Source of the DNA: Callipepla californica brunnescens | Taxonomy: Eukaryota; Chordata; Aves; Galliformes; Odontophoridae | Direction of reading: 5' to 3' | NCBI GenBank assembly: GCA_023055505.1 | Contig: JALIRH010000008.1 | Location: 6,263,775-6,327,774 of the forward strand | DNA: 64,000 nucleotides | Shown: positions 24,951 to 38,557 of the stretch, piece by piece | How positions within the stretch are numbered: position 1 is the first letter of the stretch | How the letters are laid out: every line of letters starts with the position of its first letter | Program-made: the position numbers and the translations under genes | The notes under the pieces: generated by a model | Told to the model about the DNA's origin: nothing | The model's input: the letters and a program-made list of their open reading frames with translations, nothing else | Database searches by the model: none

Positions 24951-25624
24951 AATGTTACTGACTTTTACACTTTTCTTTTCCTTAACTTTTTTCAGTATTA
25001 AGTGTTTTTACTATTGTATGCTTTTCAGTTCATAATTAAATCCTTAATAGGCTACCAAAATGTATTGCTTGTTTGCTTTTAATTCTTTCTGTCTGGATAT
25101 TTGTTTTCACTACTTGCTCAACATTCCTTCATCAAAGCATTTTAATTTATTTAGTTCCTTGGCAGAGAATTTAATTTGTTGTTTACATCAATTTAATAAA
25201 TAAAATACCACATGATGACTAAAAATAATGTAACGGTTAATTGTCTGAGATGGAAAGAAATATTAAAACTCGCATTGTTGAAGGAAAACTGCAGATCACT
25301 TTGGATATATTTTTTTCCACAGACATTGCTAATTCTTCATTGCTGTATTTGTGCATTTTGTATCTCCTGAACACACTTTGTAATCCCAGGCAGTGCTCTC
25401 AGGGTGAAGATGTCAGTCTCTTGTCACAATGGTATTATTTTAACTGTGCAAACAGTTTTCTGTTACAATGAAATTCACACTTTAAAATGCTGTGAACACA
25501 TGAAAGCCTGCTGTGTGTTTCTCTAGACTGTATGCTGGAATTTATTTTTTAATCTGGTACCTTTCTCCATGATAAAATTATTCCTGTTGTGGAAAAAGCT
25601 TGTATGAACTTAATTGAATGAGGA
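24951..25624. other. 3' flank, AT-rich
   Basis: No gene or recognised repeat. A 76-codon open frame at 25241 has no splice or repeat support. Confidence 0.45.
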
Positions 25625-25850
25625 CTGCTCTGAAAATAATGCCTTCCTTTTTATACTGTTGGCTCACAGTTTCAGAGGCGGACGTTAGCAGGATGGCAAT
25701 AGATGTTGAATCTTCCTGCCAATATTCTGTTCCATTTTGTTGCTGTGTGACAAATGGTAGCAGAGGGGTAGTCTAACAAAATGGTGTCTGATGTGGAAGT
25801 TATGGTACAATCTCTGAATTCCTAGATAATGAAGAATTGGTTATTCCTTT
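25625..25850 (+). mobile_element. Mariner (GalluHop-like) 5' fragment
   Basis: It begins with the terminal 'tgctctgaaaataatgcctt' and continues through 'ttggctcacagtttcagagg' and 'gcagaggggtagtctaac' into the first part of the transposase N-terminal region. It fades out near 25850. The 3' half is absent. Confidence 0.8.
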
Positions 25851-27363
25851 TATGTGTATGTTCTTAAAAGTGAGTGAGAAATGAAGGAAAAAAACTCCAC
25901 ATAATGAAAGTCTGATTTCCCTGTAGTTGACTTAGGACAGCACTAAAGCATAGGCTGCATAAAATTTCATAGGGTCTCATGAGGTTCATGGTTTAAAGAG
26001 TGGGAGAAAAACAAACATCCCACTGAACAGAAGAGGTCTTGGAGGTGCGCTGCATTTAACGTATGGTTTCAGATCTTTAGATAGAGTAAATACTTTGAAA
26101 ACCTATGGTCTTCCACACTGCTTGTGTAGTTTGTCTTTGGTGTCCTTGATAGAGACAATTTATTTGAGTTATATCGTGAATGGAGTGGAGGGAAGAATAT
26201 TTGAGTAGAACTGTTGCAGTGATATCACTGTTTTCTGATAGTAGGTCAGGATGTTGAGAACCTGGGCCCAATGGGAGAAATGGGGAATCCAGGCTGAGCT
26301 CTTATTCTTTCTCATGCTCTAATCTCCTACAGACAGAATTTCTGGGACTTGCCAGCAGTACAAACAGTTCTCTGCAGCAAAGCAAAAGATAGTAAAATCC
26401 ATTTATTTTCAGATTTGCAGGAAGGGGACAGATTTGCCGGAAATATTAAGGCCTGGAAACTGGGTTTGGTCCAAATTGCCCTGGCAGAGCTTTATACTAG
26501 CTCTTAATATCCTTTCACACTGAATTGCACAGCACTGGTGGAGCAGGTGGTAATGTTGGTTTGGGATACAGAAAAGCTGCCACATCTTGTGTTGTAACAG
26601 CCAGTGACTCTCCTCCATAAAACACTTTACATGGAGGAAAGTGAAATTAGCAGACTGGCTAATTGCTCAGAGGGTAGAACAACGGGGGGCACCAATCAAG
26701 GGGCAGCAATGCTGAACGTGCAGACACTGATGTACAATTAACAGAGCTCTTGTAACTGCAAAGCATAAAAATTAGATATGGACAGAAGGAGAGAGAAAGA
26801 GAGGAGAAATAATGAGACTATCTAGAAAAGGGCGGCTTAGAATGAAGGCTAAGGATAGCCTATGGAATCCTTTCTTCTTCTTGTCCCTCTCACCTATCAC
26901 AAATATTTATTCTTTAATAGGATAATTTGATGTTGTCTCAAAGGAACTTTTCTAAATTTGAGCATCTTTAGAAATCTGGTAGTTTAATAATTGTACAGTT
27001 TCTTTAAGCTCAAGAAAAAACTGGAGTCAAACACAGGAAGTATCTTTCCAGTGAATGAATCTTTGAATGAATGATGAAATCAATGAAGTAAAGGAAGTTG
27101 AGCTTTTTTCAATCTGTAGAATGATTACAAGAAACAAAAATGTAATTCCTGAATGGGTGAATATAATCACTAGTGCAGACTAGAAAAATTTGTGGGGGGG
27201 AACCCAAAATGTTGCTTTTTATCTAGGTTAAGCATTGTTCTTGCTTCTCTGGACAACTTTACAGACCAAAAATTTCTACGAGATTTCCTGTCCTAGTAAG
27301 TTCTATTACCAGTATAATGGTCTTTTTTTTGTTTGTTTGTTTGTTTTGTAATAGTACAAAGGC
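25851..27363. other. Unassigned DNA
   Basis: No supported gene or repeat. Minus-strand frames at 26077 and 26409 lack splice support. Confidence 0.45.
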
Positions 27364-27894
27364 TGCTCCAGGAATAATAGCACTTATTTTATTGTTGGCC
27401 CATGATGTCAGAGGCAGATATTGGTGGGATGGCAGTTGAGTTTGAATATTACTTTTGTTGTGAAGTGACAGATGGCGGCTGAGGGGCAGTCTGACAAAAC
27501 GGCATCTGACGTGAGAGCATGTATGAAGCAAAGGTGTGGAACTGAACTACTCTGTGCAGAAAAAATTACAGCCGTTGGCAATCATTGATGCTTGCTGAAC
27601 ATTTATGAGGACCAGACAGTGGGTGTGACTGTAGTGAGGCTGTGGGTGATGCATTTCAGCAATGATACCATCGTGGTAGCTGTGATGCAGTGGATCATGT
27701 GTACTAATGCAGATTTTTACAAGTGTGGGCTCTTGTTAATCACTGGAGAGAATACATCGCTAATTGTGGTGACGGTGTTGCAAGCTAGTGTTTTGTAGAT
27801 GAAAATTTGTTCTATCAAACAGTGTTATTGTGTTCTTTGTATTTGTCATAGTTTCTTATGGAAAGAAATACAAAGCATTACTTTTGAAGCAACT
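27364..27894 (+). mobile_element. Internally deleted mariner (GalluHop-like), about 530 bp
   Basis: It has both ends ('ctgctccaggaataatag' and 'gcattacttttgaagcaac') and the same internal structure as the copy at 14.8 kb: an N-terminal transposase part (segment 'gcatctgacgtgagagc', then 'gaccagacagtgggtgtgac') directly joined to the 3' portion ('tttgttctatcaaacagtg'). It is diverged and has no coding capacity for a full transposase. Confidence 0.85.
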
Positions 27895-30582
27895 CACTTA
27901 GTTTGGCCTTTGGAAGTCAGCTGATAGTTATTTCATGGTTTGGTCAGATAGAATGAGAGGAATACATTATGTGTTTGACTCATTTCATGTTGTACAATTT
28001 GCTTGCTCCACTCTTTTTTTATTTTGTATTGCTCTTATAAGTCCATGGAAAAAGCAATCTTATCAAAAAAGGGGATGAAGGAAAGAGGGAAAAAAAAATC
28101 ATAACCAAAGCATGCAAGAAAGGGCAGCATGGCAGTCCTGCCTGTCATACCCTGAATAACAAGTACTGGAATACTTGGTATAACATCCATCTGACAAAAG
28201 TCTGGGACGTAGATATCACCCAAACCAATAGGATCACTGCTGATATAATGTCTCAGCTTGTTTGCTTTAAATTTCTTAAGATTTGATTGGTTGATTTATC
28301 AGTAGTTCCTTCTCATTATCTATAATGTTGGAGAAAGTAGTGACTTACTCAGATAATGCCCAGTACAGCTGCACTGAGGAATATAGGCACAACTTGTTAA
28401 GCAGGCAAAAAAAACTAGAAAAAACCCTCCAGTGTTTGAGTCTTGTCCTCCTTTTGGATTTGAATCTGTGGCCTTCAGAACATGTCAGTGAAATTTCTGT
28501 AATAGTTGCATTTTTGAGAGGCAGAGAGTTCAGAGCTCATGAAAATTGTTGAGCACACGTCCGTTCATCTCACAACAGCAGTCAGCTGGGAATAATCCCT
28601 TTGCTTCTGTTTGCCAAGCTTCTGGTATATTCACTAATTATCATTATGACAAAGAAGCTGTGTTTTTGGATAGTAAGAGCTGTAAGGGTTTAGAGGCACT
28701 GAAGATGTTTATGAGAAACACCAGTGTATGACTATGAAAGCTTCCTCTACATGCAAATTATATTGATCTATTTGTATTAGTCAGTGATGGCCGAAACCTT
28801 CTTGTGAACCAGGTAAAAAGTGAGTCTGTGAATGCAGTTATATCACTGATAAATCCATGATGTGTTTGCATGTAAGCACAGTCATACATATATTCCATAT
28901 GTTCTTCCTAGTATGTATGATTTGTCTTATTAATATAGGTGAGAATTACTGCATATCAATCAGTGTTCCACTGCACTCCGCTTTCTTGTAGCTTCCCCAG
29001 TTCTTCATTGGGAAAAGCAAGAGAAACACTTGTTGAAGTACAGTAGCAAACCAATGTATTCTGTTACTCTTAGACTGGAGTCATAAACTGTAGTGGAAAA
29101 ATCAAATAGAGATATAGCATTATTAGCAATGTGTGCTGAAAAAAGTGATGCCAATAAAACTTTAGTGTAAGCATTGTCACTGAATGTAATTTCAGTGCCT
29201 TTCAATGTGTGCCACATTCTTTCCCTTTATCAGTGTTGGAGCAGAAGCTCCTTTCATGTGACACCAGTTAGATACTGTTTGTTCTCGTTGTTAGAATTGC
29301 AACTGTATTTATAGTGCTGTACTTTGATTTTGCACGGTTTTTTTTTTTTTTTTTTTGGTAGTTGATTTGTAAATGTGGCTGGCAGCAGTGTTTTGTGAAT
29401 ACTAGAGACTAACTGATGACAATGGGGTGCCACTGGATTCAGATGTCAGAGTGGGAAGCCGTTGGCATAAGGGATACTACTGTATGTAAATAAAAGCAAT
29501 ATACAAGTTTAATGATGGAAATAACGTTTTCTCCTCTTATTCTAGTGAAGAAAGGTCTGCAGTTGTTTACAGCTCTTGTAAATTATAATGTGTGACAGTC
29601 CTTAAGGCTCAGCTCTAGAGGTATTCTAGTCCAGGTATGAAGAAAGTTGCTCTGACTTAATATTTTTTCATGTTATTCCATGCTCCACTTGTAATGAGCT
29701 TGTAGATAACTCATACATTCCTTGAGTAAAAGACTTGGAATTGTTTAATTTTGAATAAATACAGTATTGATATAAATATTCAATTCATAACACTAAGGCC
29801 AGTATAGGAAACGTACTCTAACATTGTATATGACAATACAGTAAATAATTTTAAAAAGGAAAAGTGAAAGATTCAATAGAAACACGCGAGTAGCATGAAT
29901 TAGTTGTTAGGAATTATCTTTTTAAATTTAATTTAAATTTTTTCCTCTTTGCATTGATGGTAGTTTTTATCAAGTCTTCTACCAAGAATGAGAAGAAGAA
30001 AAATAATTTCTAGGTTGGCTCTTATCCTTAGTTAAAATGTGCTGACACCATTTCTTATCAGTATTCTGCTGAGGCATCCAAGTCTGCTCATTTCTCTCTT
30101 TAACAAATGATTGATCTGGACCTGAGAACTGAGGTAACCATGTAAAGTGCTAAAACAAACAAATGGAGATAGTTTGATTGCGCTCTGCTGCAGTGATTCT
30201 ATGCAAGCATTTTTTTTATCCTTAAGAGATTTCTGGCTTTGGAATCAAATAAGGGTTTTTATATGTTCAAATCACTAAAACCTTTATTTACTTTCAATTA
30301 GTGATGTGCTGAACTGTTTAAGGAAAAGTTCCTGGGACATTTGTATATTGGCATGTTGATAACAGACAGTGTTTGCTAGGTTTTCGGGGGATTTTTGTGA
30401 GGATTGTAACCTTAAGAGTAAAGCTTTCTGGTTACAAGTCAGAAGAGCATATATGAAATATGTGCTAGTATCCTTAGTCCTGGTGAAGCTTTGAAAATCA
30501 CATCCTGCACTCACAGTAGCTGAACAATGAGTCCTGTTGCAATAATCTCTTAGACTTGGTTGCCAAGAGTAAAAGCTGTGCG
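27895..30582. other. Unassigned DNA
   Basis: A T19 tract lies at 29338-29356. Two adjacent plus-strand frames at 28325-28731 look mildly protein-like but have no convincing splice sites. No other feature was seen. Confidence 0.4.
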
Positions 30583-30735
30583 TCCTGTTTCAGTGTCTTG
30601 CCATCCTCACTGTAAAGAATTTCTTCCTAATAACTAGTTTAAAATGACTCCCTTCCAGTTTAAAACCCTTTCCCCTTGTTCTGTTGCTACATGCCCTTCT
30701 AAAATGTTCCTCCCTCCTCCATCTTCTGTAATAGA
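30583..30735 (-). mobile_element. CR1 LINE fragment, antisense
   Basis: The stretch matches an internal 3' CR1 region read backwards: 'cctcactgtaaagaatttct', 'tcctaataactagtttaaaa', 'ccttgttctgttgctacatg'. Both ends are missing. Confidence 0.75.
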
Positions 30736-31922
30736 ATAATGTGCAGTATCTATGAGAGACTCCAACATATACACAACATCTCTGCTATAAACATATCCAA
30801 AGGTGAAATTAAGTAGTAGATAGGTAAGGTTATCAGTTGTCTATTTGGACTTTATAGATGTAGAGCAATAGAAGAGGGTGTTATTTGGGGAAGTCAAAGG
30901 ACAGCTTGAGTTTGAACACAAACAACTCCTTAAAGTGAATTATAAATCTGTAATGGGAGAGAGAGGTGAGGTGTTCCTCTGCTGCTTCAAAGGGTAGTGC
31001 AAGTTCTTGAAAATGAAGCTGATGCTCATAGTTACGGTTTGACTGCACAGGGATAATCTACAGCACTGGGTAAAATCAAACCCATAATTTCATTATGAAT
31101 CACACTAGCAGAGTAACTGTGAAGGAAAATAAGGCAGGATAAAGGTTATCAAATGAAAGAATACTGCGAATAAACATACGGACTTGGCCTTGAGGTTCAA
31201 AATTACCATTTTCTCCTGTGTTCTCAAAATTATATCACATGCATATATAAAGTGTGTTCTTTCAATAGGCTTAATATAAATGCCAAAACAATGAAATATG
31301 GACTTATTTATGTATAGTGTAAGAAAAGTCCTTTCAGTGTAATTGAATGTCAGGTTAGGCAAACTATATGAAACTGAGTACAAAAGCAGAAGCAGTTTAA
31401 GAGTTTTCATTCTTAAAAAGGAGCAAAAAGTCTGCAATACAGTAATTGATGGATTTGCTTGTCCAGTCAGTATGTTGTGTGTTTCAGTAATTAAGATGCA
31501 TGGATTTTATCCTGTAATGGGAACATCTCAATTAAATCTTGAGAGTGATTCCTTTTGCTTCAAGAAAGATTTGGAGAATCTATTTCTCATGCCATCTCAT
31601 CACCTCTTCATTACTAATAATTTATAGTAAAGGTGTTCATCCAGAATTCAGCATCTGTATACTCTACCACAATATTATCCAGTGTCTTGCTGGTCTGTGG
31701 TGAATTTCAAGGCTTTAGTAGAAGATATAAGAATTTGTAAAGCTATTTTGTAGTGAGAATTAAAGTTCGGTGTAATCATAAGATCACAGAAGCATGATGA
31801 GAACTCAGATAATGTTGCTCATACTGCAAAGCTTTTATTTCTTGACATTCCTAAGTTTACAGTTTTCTAATTGCTTTCTAACCTTAATGGTTAAAAGAAA
31901 TGCATGGATGTGTGGTTGTTAT
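30736..31922. other. Unassigned AT-rich DNA
   Basis: No supported feature. Overlapping open frames on both strands at 31105-31627 are probably chance. Confidence 0.4.
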
Positions 31923-33640
31923 TACAGAATCATAGGGATTGGAAGGGATCTCTGGAGGTCACCTAGTCCAACCCCCTGCTAAAGCAGGTTCCCAATAGTA
32001 GTTTACACAAGAAAGTGTCCAGGTGGATTTTGAATATTTCCAAAAAAGAAGACACCACAGTCTCTCTGGGCAGCTTGTTCCACTGTTTCCTAGTCAATAC
32101 ATTCTTTCTCATTTTCAGATGGAACTTCCTGTGTTTCGTTTTTGTCTATTGTCCCTTGTTCTGTCCCTGTGCACCTCTGGAAAAAAAAACCTGTCTTCAT
32201 ACTCTTGACACTCACTCCTTAAGTATTTGTAAGTATTGATAAGACCACCTCTCAGTCTTCTCTCTCCAGGCTGAACGGTGCCAGTTCTCTCATCCTTTCC
32301 TCATAAGGGAGTTTCTCCAGGCTCCTCATCCTCTTTATGGCCCTCCTCTGGGCTCTCTCAAGTAGTGCCCTGTTTTGAGCTAGGCAACCCAGCACTGGAC
32401 CTCACCAGGGCAGAATAGAGAGGGAAGACAACCTCCCTTGACCGGCTGTCCATATACTTTTTAATGCTCTCCATGATACCAAAGTCCTTAACATCAAGGG
32501 CCCGTTGCTGGCTTATGTTTAACCTGTTTTCCACCAGGACACTCAGATTCATCTCCACAGAGCTCCTTGAGCTCCTTTTCAGCAGGTCAGTCCCTAATCA
32601 GTACTAATGCATGTGGTTATTCCTCCCCAGGTGTAGGACTCTACACCTGCACTTGTTGAACCTCCTAAGGCTCCTCTTCTTTCAACTCTCCAGCCTGTCC
32701 AGGTCTTGCTGAATGGTGTGTCAGCAACTCTTCCAAGGTTTGTTTCATTAGCCATTTTGCTGACTTTCATTCAGGTCACTAATGAAGTTGCTTAACAACA
32801 CTGGGCCCAGGAGTAACTCTGGGGAACACCAGTGTTCTCAGGCCTCCAACTAGACCCTGCACCACTAAGCTGAACCCCTGAGCTTTTGCCAGTCAGACAG
32901 TTCTCAGTCCACTTCACTGTTCTCTCATCTATCCCACTTCCTAAGCTTAGTATGGAGATGTTACGGGAGACAGTGTAAAAGGCCTTTCTGAAGTCAAAAT
33001 GGACAACATCCACTGCTCTCTCTTGATATACCCAGGCAGTCATGACATCATAGAAAGATAACAGACTTACGAAACATGATCTCCTCTTGGTGTGAACCTC
33101 CAATGACTACTTCTGAAAACTCGTTCTTCCATTTGAAGGTGACATCCAAAATAAGTTGTTCCATCACCTTTCCAGGGATGGAGGTGAGACTGACTGGCCT
33201 GTAGTTTCCTGGGTTGTTCTCTCCCTTTTTGAAGACTGGAGTGATTCTGGCTTTTCTCTAGTCTTCAGGCAACTCTCTTGTTCTCCGTGACCTTTCATAG
33301 ATGATAGGGGCTGTTTTGGTGGTGGTTCTGCCAGCTCTCTTAGCAGGGTGCATCCTGTCAGAGCCCTTCTATTCGTGTGCATGAAGTTTTTCTAGATGAT
33401 CTCTAGCCGCATCCTCCTCGGGCAAAGGAGGATGTCTTTCTACAGAGACTGTCTCTCTTTAACTCCAGTCTGGGATTCCTGAAGGCCAGTCTAAGTAGAC
33501 TTAAGCAAAGAAGTTATTCAGTAGCTTGACCTTCTCAGTGTCCTCATTCAGCAGCAGGCCCACATTATCCTCAGTCTTCCTTTTGCTTTTGATATACTTA
33601 AAGTTGTCCTTTTTGTTGCATCCTTGACCCCCTTTAATTT
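31923..33640 (-). mobile_element. 5'-truncated CR1 LINE with RT remnants
   Basis: A 1.7 kb CR1 copy on the minus strand. Its 3' end is at the left ('acagaatcatagggattgga', 'cctagtccaaccccctgct') and it extends leftward from a truncated 5' end near 33640. On the minus strand the reverse transcriptase region is visible in pieces. A part with LRELAE lies near 33340. A 'TTGQSVSPPS' part near 33190 corresponds to the CR1 NYRPVSLTS region. At 32792-33103 there is a 104-codon open frame with DVVHFDFRKAF (the RT domain A region) and NTGVPQS (domain B region). Frameshifts and stops separate these parts, and the catalytic FADD box was not found intact. The copy is dead. Confidence 0.93.
32792..33103 (-). 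pseudogene. CR1 ORF2 reverse transcriptase fragment
   Basis: This is the longest intact reading frame of the CR1 copy. It spans RT domain A (DVVHFDFRKAF, where the active-site Asp of the usual FDFSKAFD is followed by KAFYTVS, so the second Asp is lost) and the RT domain B start (GVPQS in place of GVPQGS). It breaks before the FADD active site. It is a nonfunctional remnant of the LINE polymerase. Confidence 0.85.
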
Positions 33641-35735
33641 CTGTCACATAAACACAGAACTCATTAACTTAATTAGTAATTAATACTTGTGGTCACAAAG
33701 GATGAATGAAACTGAGTAGATCAACACTGGTCAGCTGCTAGGCATGAAGATGAAAGTCATACTATGATGAAATTTAATGAGTGGAGGAGTTTTATGTATT
33801 GTTTTATATAGGCACACTAAATTTTAGGCTGCTCATATGGCTTTGCAAAAAGCAAAATATATCAATACTGAAAGTAGATTTTTGAACCTTCATTAAAGAA
33901 AACTATCATAAATCTTTGGCAAAGAAAGTAGAGCAATTTACAAGTGCCAGCAGTCCTGGATGCAGTACTTCACTGTTCCTGTAACAAGATAGATATAAAG
34001 AAAACAAATCTAACGATCAGAGCTACAAATACACATTCTAAAGCTAATTGGAAACCAATTCTAATCAATTAACAGAAAGATCCCTGCAAATAAACTTAAA
34101 AACAGACAATAAAATAAAGCATACACATAAACTTCTAAACTGAAAGGGGATCAATAAATATAAAGAATACCTATAATGTAGCTGAAGATTACAGCATAAA
34201 AGGTCAATAAAATTGAGAGATGAGAAGCTTCAAACAATGCCAATGCAAGGTATCTCTTACTATCACATACATAAAGTTTTAGTATTTTTGAATTACTAAA
34301 ATTTGTAAGGGTTCTTCATGCTGTCAGCAAGGAATGACCACTTTCTCTCCCCGGCATGAAAAAAAAAGAGATATAACCTGACATTAAACACTGGATTTTG
34401 TATGAGATTAAATTTTTTATTTTGTATTTATTTACATAAGTAAATGAATCATAGAAATTTTCCATTTGTTTATCAAATTTGGCAATGTATATTATTTTTC
34501 ATGATCTATCTAGCACGTGGGGAAAAACTTTGGAGCAGGGGTATGTACAGCTATTTGAAACTTCTTCCAGATAGTGGGAAGACACCTAGAAGCCATAAAG
34601 AGAAGGGCAGTTTTATTTTTTGCAAGCAGTATTTTTGTGATGAGCATCATCTAGTTGCTATATGTCATTGTCTGGATGATGTGCTATGTGTTGTTTCCTG
34701 AAAACTGGACTTGTTTTGTTTTGTCCTGTCTTTTGTTTCATTCTCTCCAAGAAACAACATACTGTTTCTTCAGTTGGAGTTACCAAGTTATCTCTGTGCA
34801 GCATTGTATTTTGCTGCATGCATACTCTCTGATCTGCTTCAGAAATCATCTTGCTCTGGAAATTGGCGTATGTTGGTGGAAGCTGAGGAAGTACATTAAC
34901 AAAGATTCATTCTGTAGTAGTATATTTTTGTGTAGTATGAAGTCATATATTTGTAAGGCAGCAGAATAAAAAAAAACAGCAATCAAAACAAGCAAAAAAA
35001 TCCAACAAAAATTCCAAAATACAAATGATAACACAAAGTTATCTCCTAATTTGTGAGTAAATGATCAGAAGTTTTACCCATCAGAAATACTGGAATCCTT
35101 TTCTTTATGACAGCACGACAGAATTGTTTATGGAGATGTCAGTGTTCTTTCAGTTGTGGTCATCCTGTGCATTTTTTTTAAATAAATTTCTCTACATATT
35201 TTGATGCAGTGGCTATTTTAAGTCCTTGTGTGGCTATAGATGTATTTCAGTAGCCTCTTACTGACAGGATGGAGCTGTGAGAGCAGCTAGGATGCCCAGT
35301 TTCAGGACTTTCTTAGTAACTGTTACAGTGAAGTGAAATAGGCCAGAAATTTAGGTGTGTTTAATTTCATTTAAATAAAAAAAAAAAAAAAGTAACATTG
35401 TCGCTATGGTAAGTGGTTTCAGATTGCTTTAAGAACTGATTTCAAGGAGAAACACTAAGGAAATGAGGTTTTACAAACGAATTACTAGGAATGTCCTGAA
35501 AATGCAGTTACATTTCCCATACTTTTATTAGACTAATTCAATAAAATTAGCAGAGTAGCTTTCCGGCCATAAAACTCACTTCTTCAGGTCAAAACCATGG
35601 TAAATAGAGGAGATCTCCTGATGAAAAAGGACAAGTGTTCTCCTGAAGTCATCTCGGGTAGTAATGGTTCTTCAGGCATATGCTTGGAATACTGTATGAC
35701 TCCAGTTATTCATTATAGTTGTTCTTTGGGGAGAT
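33641..35735. other. Unassigned AT-rich DNA
   Basis: No supported gene or repeat. A14 to A15 runs occur near 34970 and 35377. Confidence 0.4.
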
Positions 35736-35806
35736 TGGGTCAGGAATTTCAATCCTTTGGTTTGGATCAGGTTCAGGTCAGCAAAAACTTTAAGTGACCT
35801 GACCCA
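35736..35806. promoter_or_regulatory. Nested inverted repeats with AGGTCA-like half-sites
   Basis: TGGGTCAGG (35736-35744) and CCTGACCCA (35798-35806) are perfect inverted repeats. Inside them CAGGTCA (35774-35780) and TGACCTG (35795-35801) form a second pair. Just before the inner arm three hexamers of the AGGTCA type sit in tandem (ggatca, ggttca, ggtcag). AGGTCA is the half-site bound by many nuclear receptors, so this could be a hormone or retinoid response element. That is inference. The local base composition and order are the only evidence. Confidence 0.3.
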
Positions 35807-36018
35807 GCCGTGAACCGAACGTAGTCCCAGAAGTTTCCCTTGAGACTGAAACTGGACTCCTGATGATGTTTATCTACTAGTGGCAGAGTATGGTTTTCTA
35901 GATAACACGTGACATTGTGGGGTGCTCGTGATCACAAACCCTTGTCTGGATGAAAAAAAGAAATGGACCTTTTACTGAATTTGATAAAATTGCTAGTCAC
36001 ATTGTCATTTGCTTTTAT

Positions 36019-36044
36019 TTCACTTTAATGCGTTCACTTTAATG
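36019..36044. repeat. 12-bp direct duplication
   Basis: ttcactttaatg occurs twice with two bases between the copies. Confidence 0.85.
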
Positions 36045-38241
36045 TGTCTGGGAAATCTGCATTTTTTAGCAATGTGTTCCAATCCTTTTATCTTTTTTTT
36101 TTTTTTTTAAATGTTTTTATTTTCACAGCTAATTTGCAAATTCTCAGAGTATAAACTTACCATCCAGGACCATGATACCATATGGCTGTATGGTTTCATT
36201 GATTAGTTTCACCTTATTACCTTTAATTTATTAGGAGAAAAAGGAAAGTTCCTACGTGCCATAGGTCATATAATTGAGATCAAAACAACAAAGATAAGTA
36301 CTGCTCCTGCCTTACAAGAGGAACTGAGCCAAGATTTGTGTGTGCATACAACTGTGTATGCTATTGCTGGTTTAGCTTATCCTGAACAAAACTAGCTTTC
36401 TCTTGCCTTCTTGTTCTCTGCTGCTTTTATCAGCTGACCCTGACTCCTTCCTGATTACTAAGATTATCTTTGACAATTTCAGAGAAATATCCCACACTTA
36501 CTATTACGCATAAAGATAAGTGATTAAAAAAATGAAGTTGTATTATTTAAGACTTTAGACATCAATAATTTGTAACTTGTGAAAGTTCTCCTTGCCAGAG
36601 ATTTGGATACATGAAAGACTGAGAAACTTTACTTCCCCGTTGTAATTTTGGCTATTGCTACCAGAATAATTAAGATGAAATGAAATCAGGAGAATGTTTT
36701 CCATTTTTTTTTCCCAGTTAATCCACAATATCAGTTTTTAAATTCAGTATTAACAGCAGCTGTGTTTTGTCTGGCAGCATCTCCTGGTACACGGTCACTG
36801 TTGTTTTGGTTCAGTTGCTTTAAAGGACAACTGTGTATTGGTTTACTATCAGAATTTGCCCTGTTGTCCAAGTATTGCTGAACTATAGATCGGTGTGCTT
36901 GGTAGTCTTCAGTATTGGTGGCAGACTTCACATCCTTTTATCTCCTACTGAAAGGGATATTGCGTTTTATTCCATAAACTTGAGGCTATTGCAGGAGATG
37001 AGCCTTCCTCCTCTTTGCCCAGCTTCTCTCTTATTATACATTCCTATCTGTCTATGCATGGTTTCCACTTGAGGACCTGTGATACAGGTGGCCCCAGTGT
37101 GGGAGATGCCTCTACCTCTTAATTAAAAACAGTGAGGAAATGAATGTTATAACTATATTCTTCACACTTTACCTTCATTTGTGGCTGTAGAGAATCACAA
37201 ACGCAACCTTCATCAAAGGCCCAGTGCAAAGACTCCCCACAGTGAGAACTGTAACTGCGTGTGGGGGAGAGAAATTAAGGTAAAACATGACACAAAGACT
37301 CCTCTATATTTAAAGAAATGAAGGGAAGCACGAGGGCATAAAGGGACATGTTTTATTTCTTAAAGAGATTATTTTTTGCAAAGCTTGTGTTACCACGAAG
37401 ACCAAAGATTTATAGAGCTTATCATAGTTAACCTAGTTTGTAACATCTCCTTTTAAATTTGTTCAGACCCAACATTAATAATAAGACCTCTAAGATAAAT
37501 AGAGATGGATGTTTTATTAAGACAAATAAGATGAGTGTTGGAGGGCACAGCACTGCAGAACAAGTTTAGTTCTGGAATGCAGGACAATTTGAATCTGCTC
37601 TCAAATGAATGCTCTTTTCCGGTTATTGTCAGAGTGATTTCCTAGGCATTGTATTAAGAATTGAAGGCAGTTTGGGTGATAAATAGGAGGAGCCAATAGT
37701 TCTGATGGGAGACATATGAAATTGTATGTTGATTTTTTTTTTTAATAGGTGAAAGGTAACTTAGCAAAACTAGCATACAAAGAAACACTAAATGTCAGGA
37801 GAAGTGTCTCTTCTCTTGGGGCCTATCAGTAGTCCTGCTGATAGGTTCTTCTGCCTGTGATTGTAACTGACAAACTCAACTGAGAATTATTGGATTCCTA
37901 ACCTGATTTGAGATCATTCGTTTTACAAAACGCATCTCTGGGTAATGTATAAGTGAAAGACTAGCTGTATAGATATCTGATGAGGTTCTTTGTATTGCCT
38001 TTACCATATTTATTTCTAGCATCTGCGTGTACAAAACCATACCTCTGTCCAGAGGAAAGCTTTTCTTTCACAATTACAAATTCTGTGCAAATAATGTGCA
38101 GTAGTCTGAGTCCTCTCTCTACTTAGGCTGTAAAAGTAGAATTTTTTTTAAGGCACAATGAAAACTTTGATCATCAGCTGTGTTCTGCACACAGACTTTA
38201 TCTACTTAAGATCCACAGATTATTTTCTGGTTGTAATACAC

Positions 38242-38277
38242 CTCTCAAAAATAAATTCACTCTCAAAAATAAATTCA
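38242..38277. repeat. Perfect 18-bp tandem duplication
   Basis: ctctcaaaaataaattca occurs twice head to tail without mismatch. Confidence 0.9.
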
Positions 38278-38509
38278 GTTGGAAGACGTTAACAGTGTAG
38301 GGCCTCACTCAAAATTAATTGCCTTTTATATACTGAATTTATCTGGCTTCAGCTTCCTCATTTGTTCCCTGTTATGCTTCCTACTGGTTTAAAGAACTCT
38401 GAAGGCCAGGTTTTTCTCCACTGTGATTATTCTCTCAATGTTTTGGATAAATTTAGTGGATGTATATGTATATCCATAAATATATCCCTATATATGTATC
38501 CCTATTTTA

Positions 38510-38515
38510 TACACA

Positions 38516-38557
<42 letters not shown>

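Larger units (their letters stand above)
35807..38509. other. Unassigned DNA
   Basis: No supported gene. It includes a T16 tract (36093-36108) and two small tandem duplications (36019-36044 and 38242-38277). A 66-codon minus-strand frame at 36731 has no splice support. Confidence 0.4.

Noticed and set aside
28325..28731. Two consecutive plus-strand frames with protein-like composition
   Set aside because: No convincing acceptor or donor and no phase link to other candidates.
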